A DNA stretch of 64,000 bases from Lewinellaceae bacterium SD302 (GTDB lineage Bacteria; Bacteroidota; Bacteroidia; Chitinophagales; Saprospiraceae). The position numbers were made by a program, and so were the translations under genes. Below, piece after piece: positions 48,104 through 60,400 of this stretch. Every line of letters begins with the position of its first letter. Position 1 is the stretch's first letter. The stretch spans positions 1 through 64,000 of the forward strand of contig PDLQ01000006.1 in the NCBI GenBank assembly GCA_002591745.1, read 5' to 3'. The notes beneath the pieces were generated by a model. The model ran no database searches. It saw only the letters and a program-made list of their open reading frames with translations, and was not told the DNA's origin.

Positions 48104-51100
48104 ATGGATACAGGTCTGCAAGCCGGCACAAATAACCAGAAAAATAACTGCGCTCAATCAAAGCGTAGTCTTTATACTCCCCAATTAGAATCCGATGCCT
48201 GTGGTACCGGTTTTATAGCCAATCTGAACGGTGAGGCCTCCCATGAATTGGTGAGAGACGCGCTGAATATGCTCATCAATATGGAGCACAGGGGCGCTTG
48301 TGGCTGTGAACCGAATAGTGGAGACGGTGCCGGAATTCTGGTGCAATTACCCTACGCTTTTCTACAAAGAAAGCTGCGGGAACAAAACGAGGAGTTACCT
48401 CCCTTCGGAGAGTTCGGGGTGGGTATGATTCTATTTCCCGGAGATAAGATACTGCGTGACCAATGTCGTTTTCTTTTCGCTGATTATGCGGATGAATTGG
48501 GTCTGGACCTGATTGCTTACCGTAAAGTGCCGACCGACCACGAAGAAGTCGGACCGACCAGCCGGAGTGTAGAACCGAGGATGGAGCAGGTGTTTGTGAA
48601 GCCACGGGTGAAAATGGAGCCCCAGGCACTGGAACGCCGGCTTTACGTATTGCGCAAATACGCTACCCACAATATTCACCAGACTTACCCGGAAAGTGCC
48701 GATCAATTTTATCTGGCCTCCTTTAGTTACAAGACTATAATCTATAAAGGCCAATTGACAACCTGGCAACTCCCCGGATATTTCAGAGACCTGCAAAGCA
48801 GTGATTTCACCTCGGCTATTGCCATGATTCACTCGCGTTTCAGTACCAATACTCAGCCCAAATGGAAGCTGGCCCAGCCTTTTCGGATGGTGGCCCATAA
48901 TGGCGAGATCAATACTGTTCAGGGTAACCTGAATTGGTGGAAAAGTAAGGAGAGTCTGATCCGTGAGAGCAGTCTGTTTTCCGCCGAAGAACTGGATAAG
49001 ATATACCCAGTTTGTGGTAATAAACTGTCTGATTCAGCTGGTTTCGATAATGTACTGGAATTCCTGAACCTCAACGGGCTGAGTCTGCCACACGCGCTGA
49101 TGATGATGATTCCGGAGGCCTGGCAGCACGATGATCAAATGCCAGATTACAAAAAAGCATTTTACGAGTACCATAAAACCCTGATGGAGCCCTGGGATGG
49201 TCCGGCCAGTATCTGTTTTACCGACGGTATTTTGGTAGGGGCGACCCTGGACCGTAACGGACTCCGCCCCAGTCGATATTGCCTGACTGATGACAATGTA
49301 CTCATCGTAGCATCCGAGGCCGGTGCGCTGCCGGTGGACCAAAGTAAAGTTGTCCTGAAAGGGCGGCTGCAACCAGGTAGAATGCTGGTGGCCGACCTGA
49401 GCGAACACCGCATTATCGGAGATGAAGAGTTGAAGTCCACAATCTGCCAGAGGTTGCCTTACCGGGAATGGCTCGACGAACACCGAAGTACACTGGATCA
49501 ATTTCCCCTCAGTAAGCAAAGCCCGGTGGCGCTGGGGCCGGAACGTCTTTTTCAACGGCTACAGCTATTCGGATTCACCAGGGAAGACCTAAAGGTTTTA
49601 CTGGAGCCGATGGTGCGGGGAGGTAAAGATCCCATTGGTTCCATGGGGGCGGATACCCCGTTGGCGGTCTTGTCTCAGCACTCCCAACACCTGGCTAATT
49701 ACTTCAAGCAATTGTTTGCCCAGGTGACCAATCCGCCTATCGATCCAATACGGGAACGTAGCGTGATGTCGCTTTACGCAATGTTGGGACATACAGCTAA
49801 CATCCTGGAAACTAAACCTCAGCGTGCTAAATTTATTCATCTCGATAGTCCCGTTCTACTCAACGGAGAGTTAGATCGCTTGAAAGATTTGCACCATGGT
49901 GACTATCAAAGTAGCAAAGTTTCCTGTGTGTTCAGAGCTGATGGCCAGGCAGGCAGGCTGCAGGCCGCCATCGAAAACATTAAAGCGCAGGCCGAAAGCC
50001 TGACCCGCAGCGGTTACAATATTCTGATCATTTCCGATCGGGCGGCGGATGCCTTCAATGCGCCGGTGCCGAGTTTGCTGGCCGTGGGGGCGGTACACCA
50101 CCATCTGGTAACCCTTGGCCTACGTGCCAAGACCAGTATCGTCGTAGAAGCCGGAGACGTGCGGGAAACCCACCATTTTGCTACACTGATTGGTTATGGA
50201 GCCAGTGCCGTGAACCCATACATGGCCTTTGCCGCATTGGCGGATTTACAGCAACGGGGTTCATTTCAGGATCAAGACTACAGTCTGGACCAGGTCATGG
50301 AGATATACCGTAAGGCTATTGGCAAAGGCTTGTTAAAGATTATGTCAAAAATTGGTATCTCAACCCTTCAGTCTTACCAGGGTGCTCAGATTTTTGAGGT
50401 ACTGGGTATCAACAGCAAAGTGGTTAACGAATGTTTCCGGGGGTCAATCTCGAGAATCGAAGGAATTGGCTACGATGGCATCGCCGAAGAGTCACTGGTT
50501 CGCCATCGCCTGGCCTATCCGGAGCAGCAATTACCGAACCCACAATTGGAAGTAGGCGGTGTTTTTCAGTGGAAGCGTAGGGGAGAGGCCCATACTTTCA
50601 ATCCAAAGAGTATTCACTACCTGCAAATAGCCGCCCGAAAAAACGACCAGGAAGCCTACGAAAAGTACAAACAGGTAATTAACGATCAGACGCAAAAAGC
50701 ACTCACGCTTCGTGGCCTGATGACTTTCCGGAAAGGCAAATCCATTCCGATTGATGAAGTGGAACCGGCCGAAGAGATCATGAGACGATTCGCTACCGGA
50801 GCCATGTCTTTTGGGTCCATCAGCTGGGAAGCACATACCACCCTGGCCATTGCCATGAACCGGATCGGCGCAAAATCAAATAGTGGTGAAGGCGGGGAAG
50901 ATGAAATTCGCTATCAACTGGATGAAAACGGGAATAATTTGCGTTCGGCCATTAAGCAGGTCGCTTCCGGGCGATTCGGGGTAACCAGTAACTACCTGGC
51001 CAAAGCCGACGAATTACAGATCAAAATGGCCCAGGGTGCAAAGCCGGGTGAAGGCGGACAATTACCGGGGCATAAAGTAGATGACTGGATCGGCAGGGTG

Positions 51101-52690
51101 CGAAACTCCACCCCAGGGGTAGGTTTGATCTCTCCGCCACCTCACCACGACATTTACTCCATCGAGGACTTGGCCCAATTGATCTATGACCTGAAGAATG
51201 CCAATCGGAACGCCCGGATCAACGTCAAGCTCGTAGCTAAGGCCGGTGTCGGGATTATCGCCAGCGGAGTAGCTAAAGCCCACGCCGATGCCATCCTGAT
51301 TTCTGGTCACGATGGAGGGACGGGGGCCAGCCCGCTGACCAGTGTTCGTCACTGTGGCCTGCCTTGGGAACTTGGGCTGGCCGAAAGTCACCAGACCCTG
51401 GTCCGTAACAAACTCAGAGACCGGGTAACGCTGCAAACCGACGGTCAGATCAGAACCGGCCGGGATCTGGCCATTGCTACATTGCTGGGTGCCGAAGAGT
51501 ACGGCGTGGCTACCGCTGCGCTGGTCGTTGAAGGTTGCATCATGATGCGGAAGTGCCACGTAAATACCTGTCCGGTTGGTATTGCTACTCAGAATCCGGA
51601 ACTACGTAAGCGCTTTACCGGAGATCCCGATCACGTGATCAACTTCTTCCGGTTCCTGGCCGAAGATTTGCGCGAGATCATGGCTGAACTGGGTTACCGC
51701 AAAGTAACTGACATGGTAGGACAGGCTCAAATGTTGAAATTCAACAACGAGATCGAGGCCTGGAAGTACCGTTCACTAGATCTTACGCCAATCCTATATC
51801 GTGAACCGGCCGATGACAGTATCGGACTTTACAAGAAAATAGCCCAGGATCACGGCCTCGAAAATGTGCTTGATCGTAAACTGATCTCTGCAGCCAGACC
51901 GGCACTGAAACAGATTGAAAAAGTAAGTGCTGATTTCGAGATTCGAAATACAGACCGCTCCGTGGGTACGATGCTGAGCCACGAGATCAGTCGGCGCTTC
52001 CACGGCGAAGGTTTGCCGGATGGAGCGATCAATTTCAGTTTCCGTGGTTCGGCGGGACAGAGTTTTGGAGCTTTCGGAGCCAAAGGCATTCAATTCCTGT
52101 TGGAAGGGGAGGCCAATGATTACTTCGGAAAAGGACTTAGCGGCGGTCGTCTGATCGTTGTGCCAGATCGGGACTGTACGTTTGATCCACACAAAAACAT
52201 CATCATCGGTAATGTAGCATTCTACGGAGCAACGGCGGGTGAGTCCTACATCAAAGGAACAGCCGGGGAACGCTTTGCCGTTAGAAACTCCGGGGTGAAG
52301 GCCGTAGTGGAAGGTGTTGGTGATCACTGCTGTGAATACATGACTGGTGGAGTAGTGGTCGTACTCGGCGAAACGGGTAAAAACTTCGCAGCGGGGATGA
52401 GTGGCGGCATGGCTTACGTTTACGACAAAGACCGCAAGCTATCTGCAAAACTCAATAATGAGATGGTAGACCTTGAGCCACTCAATGATTTTGACGTGTC
52501 GGTATTGCATAAGCTGGTCAGTAATCATCTCAGTTACACCAGTTCTAAAACGGCCCAGTATCTGCTGGAGAAATGGAACACCGAGGGCCTTCCTCACTTC
52601 GTGAAAGTAATGCCGCGTGATTATAAAGCAGTTCTGGAAAGTAAAGCAGAAGAGCCAAAAGTGGAAGTGCTCGCCCATAGTGGATTCTAA
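48104..52690 (+). CDS. gltB: Glutamate synthase (GOGAT), large subunit
   Basis: 1528 residues, the usual GltB size. It takes the amide of glutamine and adds it to 2-oxoglutarate. The propeptide ends before the catalytic Cys in 'ESDACGTGFIANLNGE' (about residue 33). The glutaminase domain continues with 'GACGCEPNSGDGAGILVQLP' and 'MIHSRFSTNTQPKWKLAQPFRMVAHNGEINT'. The FMN domain includes 'GAMSFGSISWEAHTTLAIAMNRIGAKSNSGEGGED' and 'AGVGIIASGVAKAHADAILISGHDGGTGASPL'. The 3Fe-4S site is CIMMRKCHVNTCPVG (C-x5-C-x4-C). The C-terminal beta-helix repeats are 'GLSGGRLIVVP' and 'GMSGGMAYVYD'. One 19-bp element lies in frame at 49901-49919. gltD follows after 74 bp. Confidence 0.97.
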   Translation: MDTGLQAGTNNQKNNCAQSKRSLYTPQLESDACGTGFIANLNGEASHELVRDALNMLINMEHRGACGCEPNSGDGAGILVQLPYAFLQRKLREQNEELPPFGEFGVGMILFPGDKILRDQCRFLFADYADELGLDLIAYRKVPTDHEEVGPTSRSVEPRMEQVFVKPRVKMEPQALERRLYVLRKYATHNIHQTYPESADQFYLASFSYKTIIYKGQLTTWQLPGYFRDLQSSDFTSAIAMIHSRFSTNTQPKWKLAQPFRMVAHNGEINTVQGNLNWWKSKESLIRESSLFSAEELDKIYPVCGNKLSDSAGFDNVLEFLNLNGLSLPHALMMMIPEAWQHDDQMPDYKKAFYEYHKTLMEPWDGPASICFTDGILVGATLDRNGLRPSRYCLTDDNVLIVASEAGALPVDQSKVVLKGRLQPGRMLVADLSEHRIIGDEELKSTICQRLPYREWLDEHRSTLDQFPLSKQSPVALGPERLFQRLQLFGFTREDLKVLLEPMVRGGKDPIGSMGADTPLAVLSQHSQHLANYFKQLFAQVTNPPIDPIRERSVMSLYAMLGHTANILETKPQRAKFIHLDSPVLLNGELDRLKDLHHGDYQSSKVSCVFRADGQAGRLQAAIENIKAQAESLTRSGYNILIISDRAADAFNAPVPSLLAVGAVHHHLVTLGLRAKTSIVVEAGDVRETHHFATLIGYGASAVNPYMAFAALADLQQRGSFQDQDYSLDQVMEIYRKAIGKGLLKIMSKIGISTLQSYQGAQIFEVLGINSKVVNECFRGSISRIEGIGYDGIAEESLVRHRLAYPEQQLPNPQLEVGGVFQWKRRGEAHTFNPKSIHYLQIAARKNDQEAYEKYKQVINDQTQKALTLRGLMTFRKGKSIPIDEVEPAEEIMRRFATGAMSFGSISWEAHTTLAIAMNRIGAKSNSGEGGEDEIRYQLDENGNNLRSAIKQVASGRFGVTSNYLAKADELQIKMAQGAKPGEGGQLPGHKVDDWIGRVRNSTPGVGLISPPPHHDIYSIEDLAQLIYDLKNANRNARINVKLVAKAGVGIIASGVAKAHADAILISGHDGGTGASPLTSVRHCGLPWELGLAESHQTLVRNKLRDRVTLQTDGQIRTGRDLAIATLLGAEEYGVATAALVVEGCIMMRKCHVNTCPVGIATQNPELRKRFTGDPDHVINFFRFLAEDLREIMAELGYRKVTDMVGQAQMLKFNNEIEAWKYRSLDLTPILYREPADDSIGLYKKIAQDHGLENVLDRKLISAARPALKQIEKVSADFEIRNTDRSVGTMLSHEISRRFHGEGLPDGAINFSFRGSAGQSFGAFGAKGIQFLLEGEANDYFGKGLSGGRLIVVPDRDCTFDPHKNIIIGNVAFYGATAGESYIKGTAGERFAVRNSGVKAVVEGVGDHCCEYMTGGVVVVLGETGKNFAAGMSGGMAYVYDKDRKLSAKLNNEMVDLEPLNDFDVSVLHKLVSNHLSYTSSKTAQYLLEKWNTEGLPHFVKVMPRDYKAVLESKAEEPKVEVLAHSGF
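49901..49919 (+). repeat. Dispersed 19-bp element, copy 18 (inside gltB)
   Basis: GACTATCAAAGTAGCAAAG, read GAC TAT CAA AGT AGC AAA (DYQSSK), between the glutaminase and FMN domains. Confidence 0.75.
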
Positions 52691-52732
52691 GAGCTTCACA
52701 GGAGTACCCAAAGCAAATCCTGTCTAAGAAAA

Positions 52733-52751
52733 CCTTGCTACTTCGCTAGCC
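52733..52751 (-). repeat. Dispersed 19-bp element, copy 19 (one core mismatch)
   Basis: CCTTGCTACTTCGCTAGCC, in the gltB-gltD spacer, 13 bp upstream of the gltD ATG. Confidence 0.65.
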
Positions 52752-52764
52752 AAAATAAATTACA

Positions 52765-54246
52765 ATGAATAATCCCCAAGGCTTCCTGACCCATACCCGA
52801 CAACTACCAACTTTACGCCCGGTTGAGGAGCGGGTAAATGATTATAACGAGCTATACATTGAATTGCCCGTACAACAAACCGTTGAGCAAGCGAGCCGTT
52901 GCATGGACTGTGGCGTTCCTTTCTGTCATAGTGGTTGCCCGTTGGGAAATATCATTCCTGAGTTTAACGAAGCCGTTTACGAAGAAGATTGGCGAATGGC
53001 CTACCAAATTTTAAGCAGCACCAATAACTTTCCGGAATTTACGGGCAGGATCTGCCCTGCCCCCTGTGAGGCCGCTTGTGTATTAGGGATCAACCAACCG
53101 CCGGTGGCTATTGAGCATATTGAAAAAAGCATTGTTGAAAAAGCTTTTGAACTGGGCTACGTGCGGCCTCAGCCGCCGGTGAACCGAACGGGTAAGCGGG
53201 TAGCCGTAGTTGGGTCCGGACCTGCGGGATTAGCCGCTGCCGCCCAGTTGAATCGTGCCGGGCACACAGTAACGGTCTACGAAAAAAACACCCGCATCGG
53301 TGGATTGCTGCGCTACGGTATTCCGGATTTTAAACTGGAAAAATGGGTGATTGATCGCCGCCTCAAAGTAATGGAAGCCGAAGGGGTCTACTTTGCAGTC
53401 AATGCGGAAGTAGGTGGCAACGTAGATGCCTGGAAATTGGTCAACGAACAAGATGCTGTCATACTCGCGGGCGGATCCTCCGTACCCCGTGATATACCAA
53501 AGCCAGGTCGTGAACTCAAGGGCATTCATTTTGCTATGGACTTCCTGGAACAGAACAACAAGCGGGTAGCCGGCGACCAGCCAGGAAAGGATCCTGAAAT
53601 CACCGCCAAAGGGAAAAAAGTAATTGTCATTGGTGGGGGAGACACCGGCGCGGATTGTGTCGGGACCAGTAACCGCCACGGCGCGGTGTCAGTTACCCAA
53701 CTGGAGATAATGGAGATGCCACCCAGTGAGCGTCATCCGGACAACTGGCCGAATTGGCCAATGATCCTCCGTACCAGCACCAGCCACGAAGAAGGCTGTG
53801 AAAGAGACTGGTCGGTACTGACCGAAGCTTTTGTAGGCAATCAAGCCGGAGAAATTACTGCCATCAGGACGGTGAAGATCAAATGGAGTACGGATGAATT
53901 AGGTAATCGGCGGTTCGCCAAAATTGCCGGATCCGAAGCGGAGATCGAATGTGACCTTTTGCTAATCGCTGCCGGTTTTACGAACCCCAAACTGGAAGGA
54001 TTACTCGATAACCTGGGCCTCGAACTAGAGCGTAATCACATTAAAACGCCGCAAGACAGTTACCAGACCAGCCTCGGCAAAGTATTTACTGCCGGTGATA
54101 TGCGACGGGGGGCTTCTCTGGTCGTCTGGGCCATCAGCGAGGGCAGGGAATGTGCCCGCGAAGTTGACAAATACCTGATGGGTACAAAAGCTTCCGTTTT
54201 GGAAGGCAAGCAGGTAGGGCGTGGGGTATTGGTTGCTGAGTCATGA
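52765..54246 (+). CDS. gltD: Glutamate synthase, small subunit
   Basis: 493 residues. It passes electrons from NAD(P)H to GltB. The N-terminal cysteine clusters for 4Fe-4S centres are '[26 protein letters not shown]' and '[15 protein letters not shown]'. FAD-binding is '[23 protein letters not shown]', and the NAD(P) site is '[22 protein letters not shown]'. '[27 protein letters not shown]' is the closing FAD segment. It is separated from gltB by 74 bp that hold a 19-bp element, and together they form the holoenzyme. Another element follows the stop. Confidence 0.97.
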   Translation: MNNPQGFLTHTRQLPTLRPVEERVNDYNELYIELPVQQTVEQASRCMDCGVPFCHSGCPLGNIIPEFNEAVYEEDWRMAYQILSSTNNFPEFTGRICPAPCEAACVLGINQPPVAIEHIEKSIVEKAFELGYVRPQPPVNRTGKRVAVVGSGPAGLAAAAQLNRAGHTVTVYEKNTRIGGLLRYGIPDFKLEKWVIDRRLKVMEAEGVYFAVNAEVGGNVDAWKLVNEQDAVILAGGSSVPRDIPKPGRELKGIHFAMDFLEQNNKRVAGDQPGKDPEITAKGKKVIVIGGGDTGADCVGTSNRHGAVSVTQLEIMEMPPSERHPDNWPNWPMILRTSTSHEEGCERDWSVLTEAFVGNQAGEITAIRTVKIKWSTDELGNRRFAKIAGSEAEIECDLLLIAAGFTNPKLEGLLDNLGLELERNHIKTPQDSYQTSLGKVFTAGDMRRGASLVVWAISEGRECAREVDKYLMGTKASVLEGKQVGRGVLVAES

Positions 54247-54291
54247 TTTTTTGTTGCAGGCTGGCTGATCAAATAGTCTGTTCGTCCTACT

Positions 54292-54310
54292 CTTTGCTAC
54301 TTTGTTAGCA
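54292..54310 (-). repeat. Dispersed 19-bp element, copy 20
   Basis: CTTTGCTACTTTGTTAGCA, 45 bp after the gltD stop, in the convergent gap to the giant metalloprotease gene. Confidence 0.75.
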
Positions 54311-54452
54311 AAAAAAATTAACCGCTCATTGCACTGACGACAAGATTTTTGAACACAATAGTTGAGTGCTTTCAGAGAACTAGCCCCTCGGCGAGACACC
54401 CAAACCCAAACCCTTACCTCCGCCCATCCGCGCTCTTCTGCATGAGCCAAAT

Positions 54453-57400
54453 CTACCGGATCAAAGTCAAATCTCCACTCATATCCAAAGTTCGACCATC
54501 CAGTAAACGAACCCGGACGTGCCATACGAAGACGTTAGGGTCCATAGTTTTGCCGCCAATTCTACCATCCCAGCCGTAAGCAGGGTCGTTGGGCGGAAAA
54601 TCTTCCCGTTCGTAGACCAGACCACCCCAGCGCTCATAGATCTGCATGATCTCCACGGCTTCGATCTCCGGCCCGAAGTTAAGAAAAAAAACGTCGTTCA
54701 CCCCGTCGCCGTTGGGTGAAAAGGCTGAGGGTACGTAGATGCGCGACTGTTTGTCTACTGAAATCCGGATACTATCCAGCCGTGAACAACCCAAAGGATC
54801 GATGGCTAACAACTGGTAAGTGATGCTCTCAGTGGGCAGGCTGGAGGTTATCAGGCAGGTGTCGCAAGTCAGATAGTCGAGGGGACTCCACTGCAGGTCG
54901 ACCAGACTTTCCTCAATGCTGAAAAGACGGCCATTGATTTGCAATTCTTCACCAAGCCTTATAATGGTGTCCTCAGGCAATAGCAATTGAAAACCGGTCG
55001 GGGCGTCGATCACGATGTCCCAATCGCTGGTGCAACCCAGAGTGTCGGTGATGCTTACCGCGTAGCGGCCGGCTGCCAATCCGCCTAGAGAATCCAGCTG
55101 CAGGCCTGCGGCACCGTTTATACTGACCAATGAACGGGTGCCTCGTGGAGAAAGCAGCAAATAGCCATCTTGTTCATCCGGGCAAAGTGGTGAGAACCCG
55201 CTGATTTCCAGCTCAACGGAGGTAGGTATATCTACTACCAGAAAACTATCCAGCGTACAGCCAGCGGCATTAGTCAGAGTGAAAGGGTAGAGACCGCTTT
55301 CCAGTTCCAGTGTCGTGCCGAAGAGACCCGGTTCTTGCCAATCGATTGTTGTACCGACCGTAACCCCCGTCAGGTCGACGGCTGCGGTGGTCAGCCCGCA
55401 TTCATCGTCGGAAACCTGGATGTTTACCGTGGGCTTGGGATCAACTTCGAGCGTTACAATCACCGTAGAATCACATAGATCATCTGGCTGGGCAAAGGTC
55501 ATCGCGTATTCTCCCGGCTCGCTGCGGAAAACACCAAATATCAGTATAGAGTCGCCGCTGCAGATGCGTTCCGAACTCATCGTAACCGGTGGTGTCTTGG
55601 TGTTTAGGGTAAAGCGCCGGACGCTGTCACAGCCATTTTCCGCCATCATAGTATCCAGCAGGATGGCATCCTCAAACTGCCATTCGCCGAATACGAAAAC
55701 AGAATCACCCGCGCAGATAGTGTCCGCTAATTCTACTACCGGAGGTGGCAATAATACGTTCAGCTCCAATGTGTCCGTACCGCCACAAACCGATGGCTGG
55801 GTGTAAGTGCCGGCATCGGTCAAAGGGGTTCCATCAAAGTCATAAACCTCTCCCGCGCAGATGGATACAGAGGTCGAAGTGCCTGCCAGGGAAGCAGTCG
55901 TCACCATCACGCTATCCGTACTGAAACAGCCCGCATCGTTACTCACTACAAGCGTGTATATCACGGTATCGCCAATTGCCGGAGAATAGACGGTGATTGC
56001 AGGGCAGTTATCGCAACTCGTAGCGCCCAGTGGATACCAGGCGTAGGTCGCAAATCCACTGGCAGTTACCAACTGGCTGTCTTGCGGACATAGAGCAATG
56101 ATCTCCGGCAGGTCCAGGATAGTGGCTGGCAAAGTAGCAAGGCTGACGGTATCGGAATAAGCATTTCCACATTCGTCCGTAACGGTTACCGAATAAATTC
56201 CCGGATCGTAGAAGGTGGCTGTCTGTTCCGTAGTAAAATCCGACCAGAGATAACTGCTGTAGCCGGGTCCGGCATCGAGGGAGAGTACACCGTTGTCACA
56301 AACTTCCAGATCCGGGCCAAGGTCAATCGGTCCTGGTAGTGCCAGGGTGTCGATCATGATGCTGTCAATGGCCAAATAGCCACAGCTGTCCGTGACCGTT
56401 ATACTGTACTGTCCGGGATCGGAAATAGTTATGGTGTCGCCACTTTCTCCGGTACTCCAGTCAACAACCAAACCAGCCGTCGAGCCTAAGGGATAAAGCA
56501 AAATCTGTTCACCGGGGCAAATAGTCGTATCTGGTGGGAGCATTACCGTCGGGCCTTCCAGACAGCAGCAATCAAAGGACAGGGCCGGGTCCTCACAATC
56601 TGTAAAACCGTTGCCATCGTCGTCGATGCCGTTGTCGCAAATTTCTTCATTAGTTTGTTGATCGCAGGTATCAAGGCAGGGGGTGAGCACTTCAAATGTT
56701 AGAGAAGATTCAGCGGGCGTGAAGGTTACATCTTCAAGTGTACTATTCATTGGGGTTAAAGCCGTTTCCTCCCATACAGGTACCTCTCCGGTCTCAAAGT
56801 TCAAGTCAAAAGCTTCCAGACAGCCTTCAGAAGTCAGTTCTCCGTCAGTATTCAAGGCAATAAGTTGAGGGTACTGACGGCCATCGGTTGTTTCCAGACT
56901 ACCCGTAAGTAGGATCCTTGAATTGGTGACTAACATGGCTTGGTCGCCGCCAACGTGCATGCGGAGATCACCATCATTTGTGTCACGGTAGCCTTTTCCC
57001 CAGATCAATTCTCCGTTCGCCTGGCTGAGCCGCATCGTAAACAAGTTAAACGGTTCTAAGCCGTGGCCACTGATGATCATATCGTCATCCAATAGTCTTA
57101 TGTTAAGGCCATACTCACCGTCAAAGTCCAGAATGTCGTACGACCTACCCCAGATCCATTGTCCTGAAGTAGTGAATTTGGCCACGTAGACCTGAGAGGT
57201 GTTAGGGAAAGTCGTACCCGTTAAATTCCCCCGGTACACTGTATATATTTCATTCTGGTCAATCACAAAACAAACATTGTAGGTTCTTGAGGTCACCCCT
57301 TGCGCCGGTCCGCTTGCCAGAGTCAGCAACTCGGAAGCATCATCTGCATTAAAAGCACTTATGGAAGCCCGCATTGTAGCATTACCATTGAGACTAATTC

Positions 57401-60400
57401 TGCCAGCTCCGTATAAGGTGTTACCCACTAGTTTACTACTGTAGAGATTATCTGAGCCAATGTTGCCAAAACGATAAGTTTCATACACATTATTTACTAT
57501 CGCACCCGTGGAAATTTCCCGCCTTTGAATGGACACAGTATTATAAATGTTATTAAATTCACCGTTATGAGTAGCCGCAAGTACAAATTCATCAGTGCCA
57601 TCAATTTGATGAATTCCGCTGATATTGGCCGCTTCATCCAGTTCTCGCCACCAAACTAAGGTATTGGACTGTAAATCAAAGCAACCCAGTATCGCCGTCT
57701 GAATCATGCCAGGTCGTGGGGGCATTGATCCACCAAAAATCAATTGGTTATTATTCGTTACCTCAAGCGTGTAGATACGGGCTAATCCAGGAGCCGTAGG
57801 AATTTCAATGAGGTAAGTTCCTTGTGATTCGCCGTTGGTATTAAGCCGGTTGATAAACAAATCAGTCTCGGAACTTCCCATTACAATGATGCCCCCCGTA
57901 GCATCACTAATGATACCTAAGCCCTGGGTAACTGGGTGGTCGTCATTTTTCCACACTTGAGCAAATTGCTCTCCCGTCAATCCACAGTTCCCTTCAAAAT
58001 CATCACAGGGCTCCTGGCAAAAAGTCAGATTTACAATATCCACCGTTCCTTCTCCGGGGCTGTAATTATCATCCAATAATGGTTCCGGCCAAGGCTCTAA
58101 GCCACTTTCGTTCCAGGGGTCTAAATCATTGATCTCCAAACTCAGGTCGTAGGTTTCTAAACAATTATCAGCCGGAGCAATTCCGGCGGTATTTGTTTTA
58201 ATAACGATTGGCCGTTGCTGCCCCGTTATACTTTGTGAGTAAGCCGTGAAAAAGAAAGCAGTATTGGTCACGAGCATGGATTGGTCTCCCCGCAAGTTGA
58301 AAGCCAGATCATTGCCGTTACCATCGTGATAGCCTTTGGCCCAGATCACGTCACCATTGGCTTGATTTATCCGGAGGGCGAACAAGTCTCTCGGGCCATA
58401 GCCATTACCACTGATGATCAGGTGGTTGTCCAGTATCTCCAGACTCATTCCGTATTCGCCGGGGAAATTCAGCAGGTCATATTCCCTGCCCCAGACCCAC
58501 TGGCCGGAAGTAGTAAACTTTGCCAGATAAACTTTGGATACATCGGTAGTGCCCGTGCCATTGAGGTCTCCACGGTAGAGGGCATAGATCTCATTTTGCC
58601 GGATGGCGATGCTGTTGTTGTAAGTGCGAGAATCAAGACTTGGCCCGGGCCCGGCAATCATACTGAGCATTTCCGCCCCGCTATTCACGTTGTACCAACT
58701 TACTCCCGCCCGCATGCCGGCATTTCCGTTACTAACGGAATATCTGGTAGCAGTATAGAGCGTTCCGCCAATCAGTTCGCTACTGAGGATCTGATCTGCG
58801 TGTGATCCAAAATCGTATTCTTCGTAAAGTGTTCCGGTCAACTGTCCATCGGCAAGACTACGGCGCTGAAATAGTACGCTGCTGTTACCAGAACTATTTT
58901 GCCACAAGCGGGACCCGGTAAGGATGAAGTCATCTGAGTCGGGAAGTATGTGAATACCCATTACCTCTGCGTCGTCGTCCAGTTCGCGCCACCAGTCCAG
59001 GGAATTTGACATCAGGTCGAATCTGGCAAAAAAGCCGGTTCTATTCATGCCCGGTCGGGGTGGTATAATTCCTCCCATCAATAATTTTCCTTCTGTAGTG
59101 ACGTCAACGGCAACCACTTCGGCAGTACCCGGTCCGGTTGGAATATCAATAGTGTAGGTAGCGATAGGGTTGCCAGAAATATCCAGGCGATTGACAAATA
59201 TCTCGGTTTCGGAACTGCCCAGGGTCACCAATCCACCGAAACCGTCGGCGATGATGCTCTGCCCCTGCGCACTAATACCATCACCGAAATCCCAAACCTG
59301 GGCAAACTGCTCACCGGTTAACCCGCAATCACTCGTAGAGGTACTACAGCTATCTGCACAGCCATTATACTGGGAATAGCTCAAGTCCGTCATTTGGTTT
59401 TCCTGATCGAAGGCGATTTTCGCTCTTTCCCCGGAATCCATCTGGAATGGGAAGTTGACGGCATCAACCTCCGTAAAGCTGACCTCTACGGGGGTTATGG
59501 TAACGCATCCATCATCCAGAGTTCCGTCTAGATTCAGGCGAAGTAAGGCTGCCGCTTGATCATTCAGCGTCCCCCCCGCACCCGAGCCACGAACGGTAAA
59601 GGGAATAATCAAGCTGTTATTGGTAGCGTAAATCCGACAATCCACCGAACTGGAAGTAGCCCCAAGTTCACCAATGGGCAATTCATAACGGTAGGCCCAG
59701 AGAATTTCTCCAAAAAAGTCAGTGGCCATCACAAAACGAAAATCTTCTTGTTGGCTGATGCTGCGAACTAGGTGATAAAGCGTATCTCCCTCCAAAGCAG
59801 TTCCTTCAATAATGGTCCGTTGACTTCCGGCAGCACGATATTCGACGGTGAAATTTAGAAAATCATTATTCCATAGCGATAAGTAGGCCCAGTAGTCAGT
59901 GGTCGTAGAGGTTCCGGTCGGGTTGCCGTTATGGACCGAGAATACCCGGGGTTCCAGCGGAATAAGTTGGGAGCCATACAAGCGGGCGCTGGTGGTAGCT
60001 GGGCGGTGAAGCAAGCGCAGGCTACTTAAATTATTGGGTGTACTAAAGCGCGCAATGCCCGCCCGAAATGAGCTTGTGAGCGCAGTCACTCCGATTCGTC
60101 CAATACCTTGAAAATCTCCCGCCTGATTGAAATAGCCATGGGATATAGTATGTGGACCTCCCTGGGTAGTCTGATAGTTCCAATTTGTCTCGAAATCACC
60201 GGTTATCCCGTCCAGATCGAATAACCATGCTTCGTTGCTTCCATTGCTGGTCGACTCCGAGTTAATGTCGAATAATGCTAAAAACTGATCACTACTGTTT
60301 ATTCCCGGAATTGGCACTAGATTATATAGCGTACCGGGATAGCTAATTTCTTTGCGATAAACAATAGCATCATTATCGGGGTCATAGCGTAAGAAATAGC

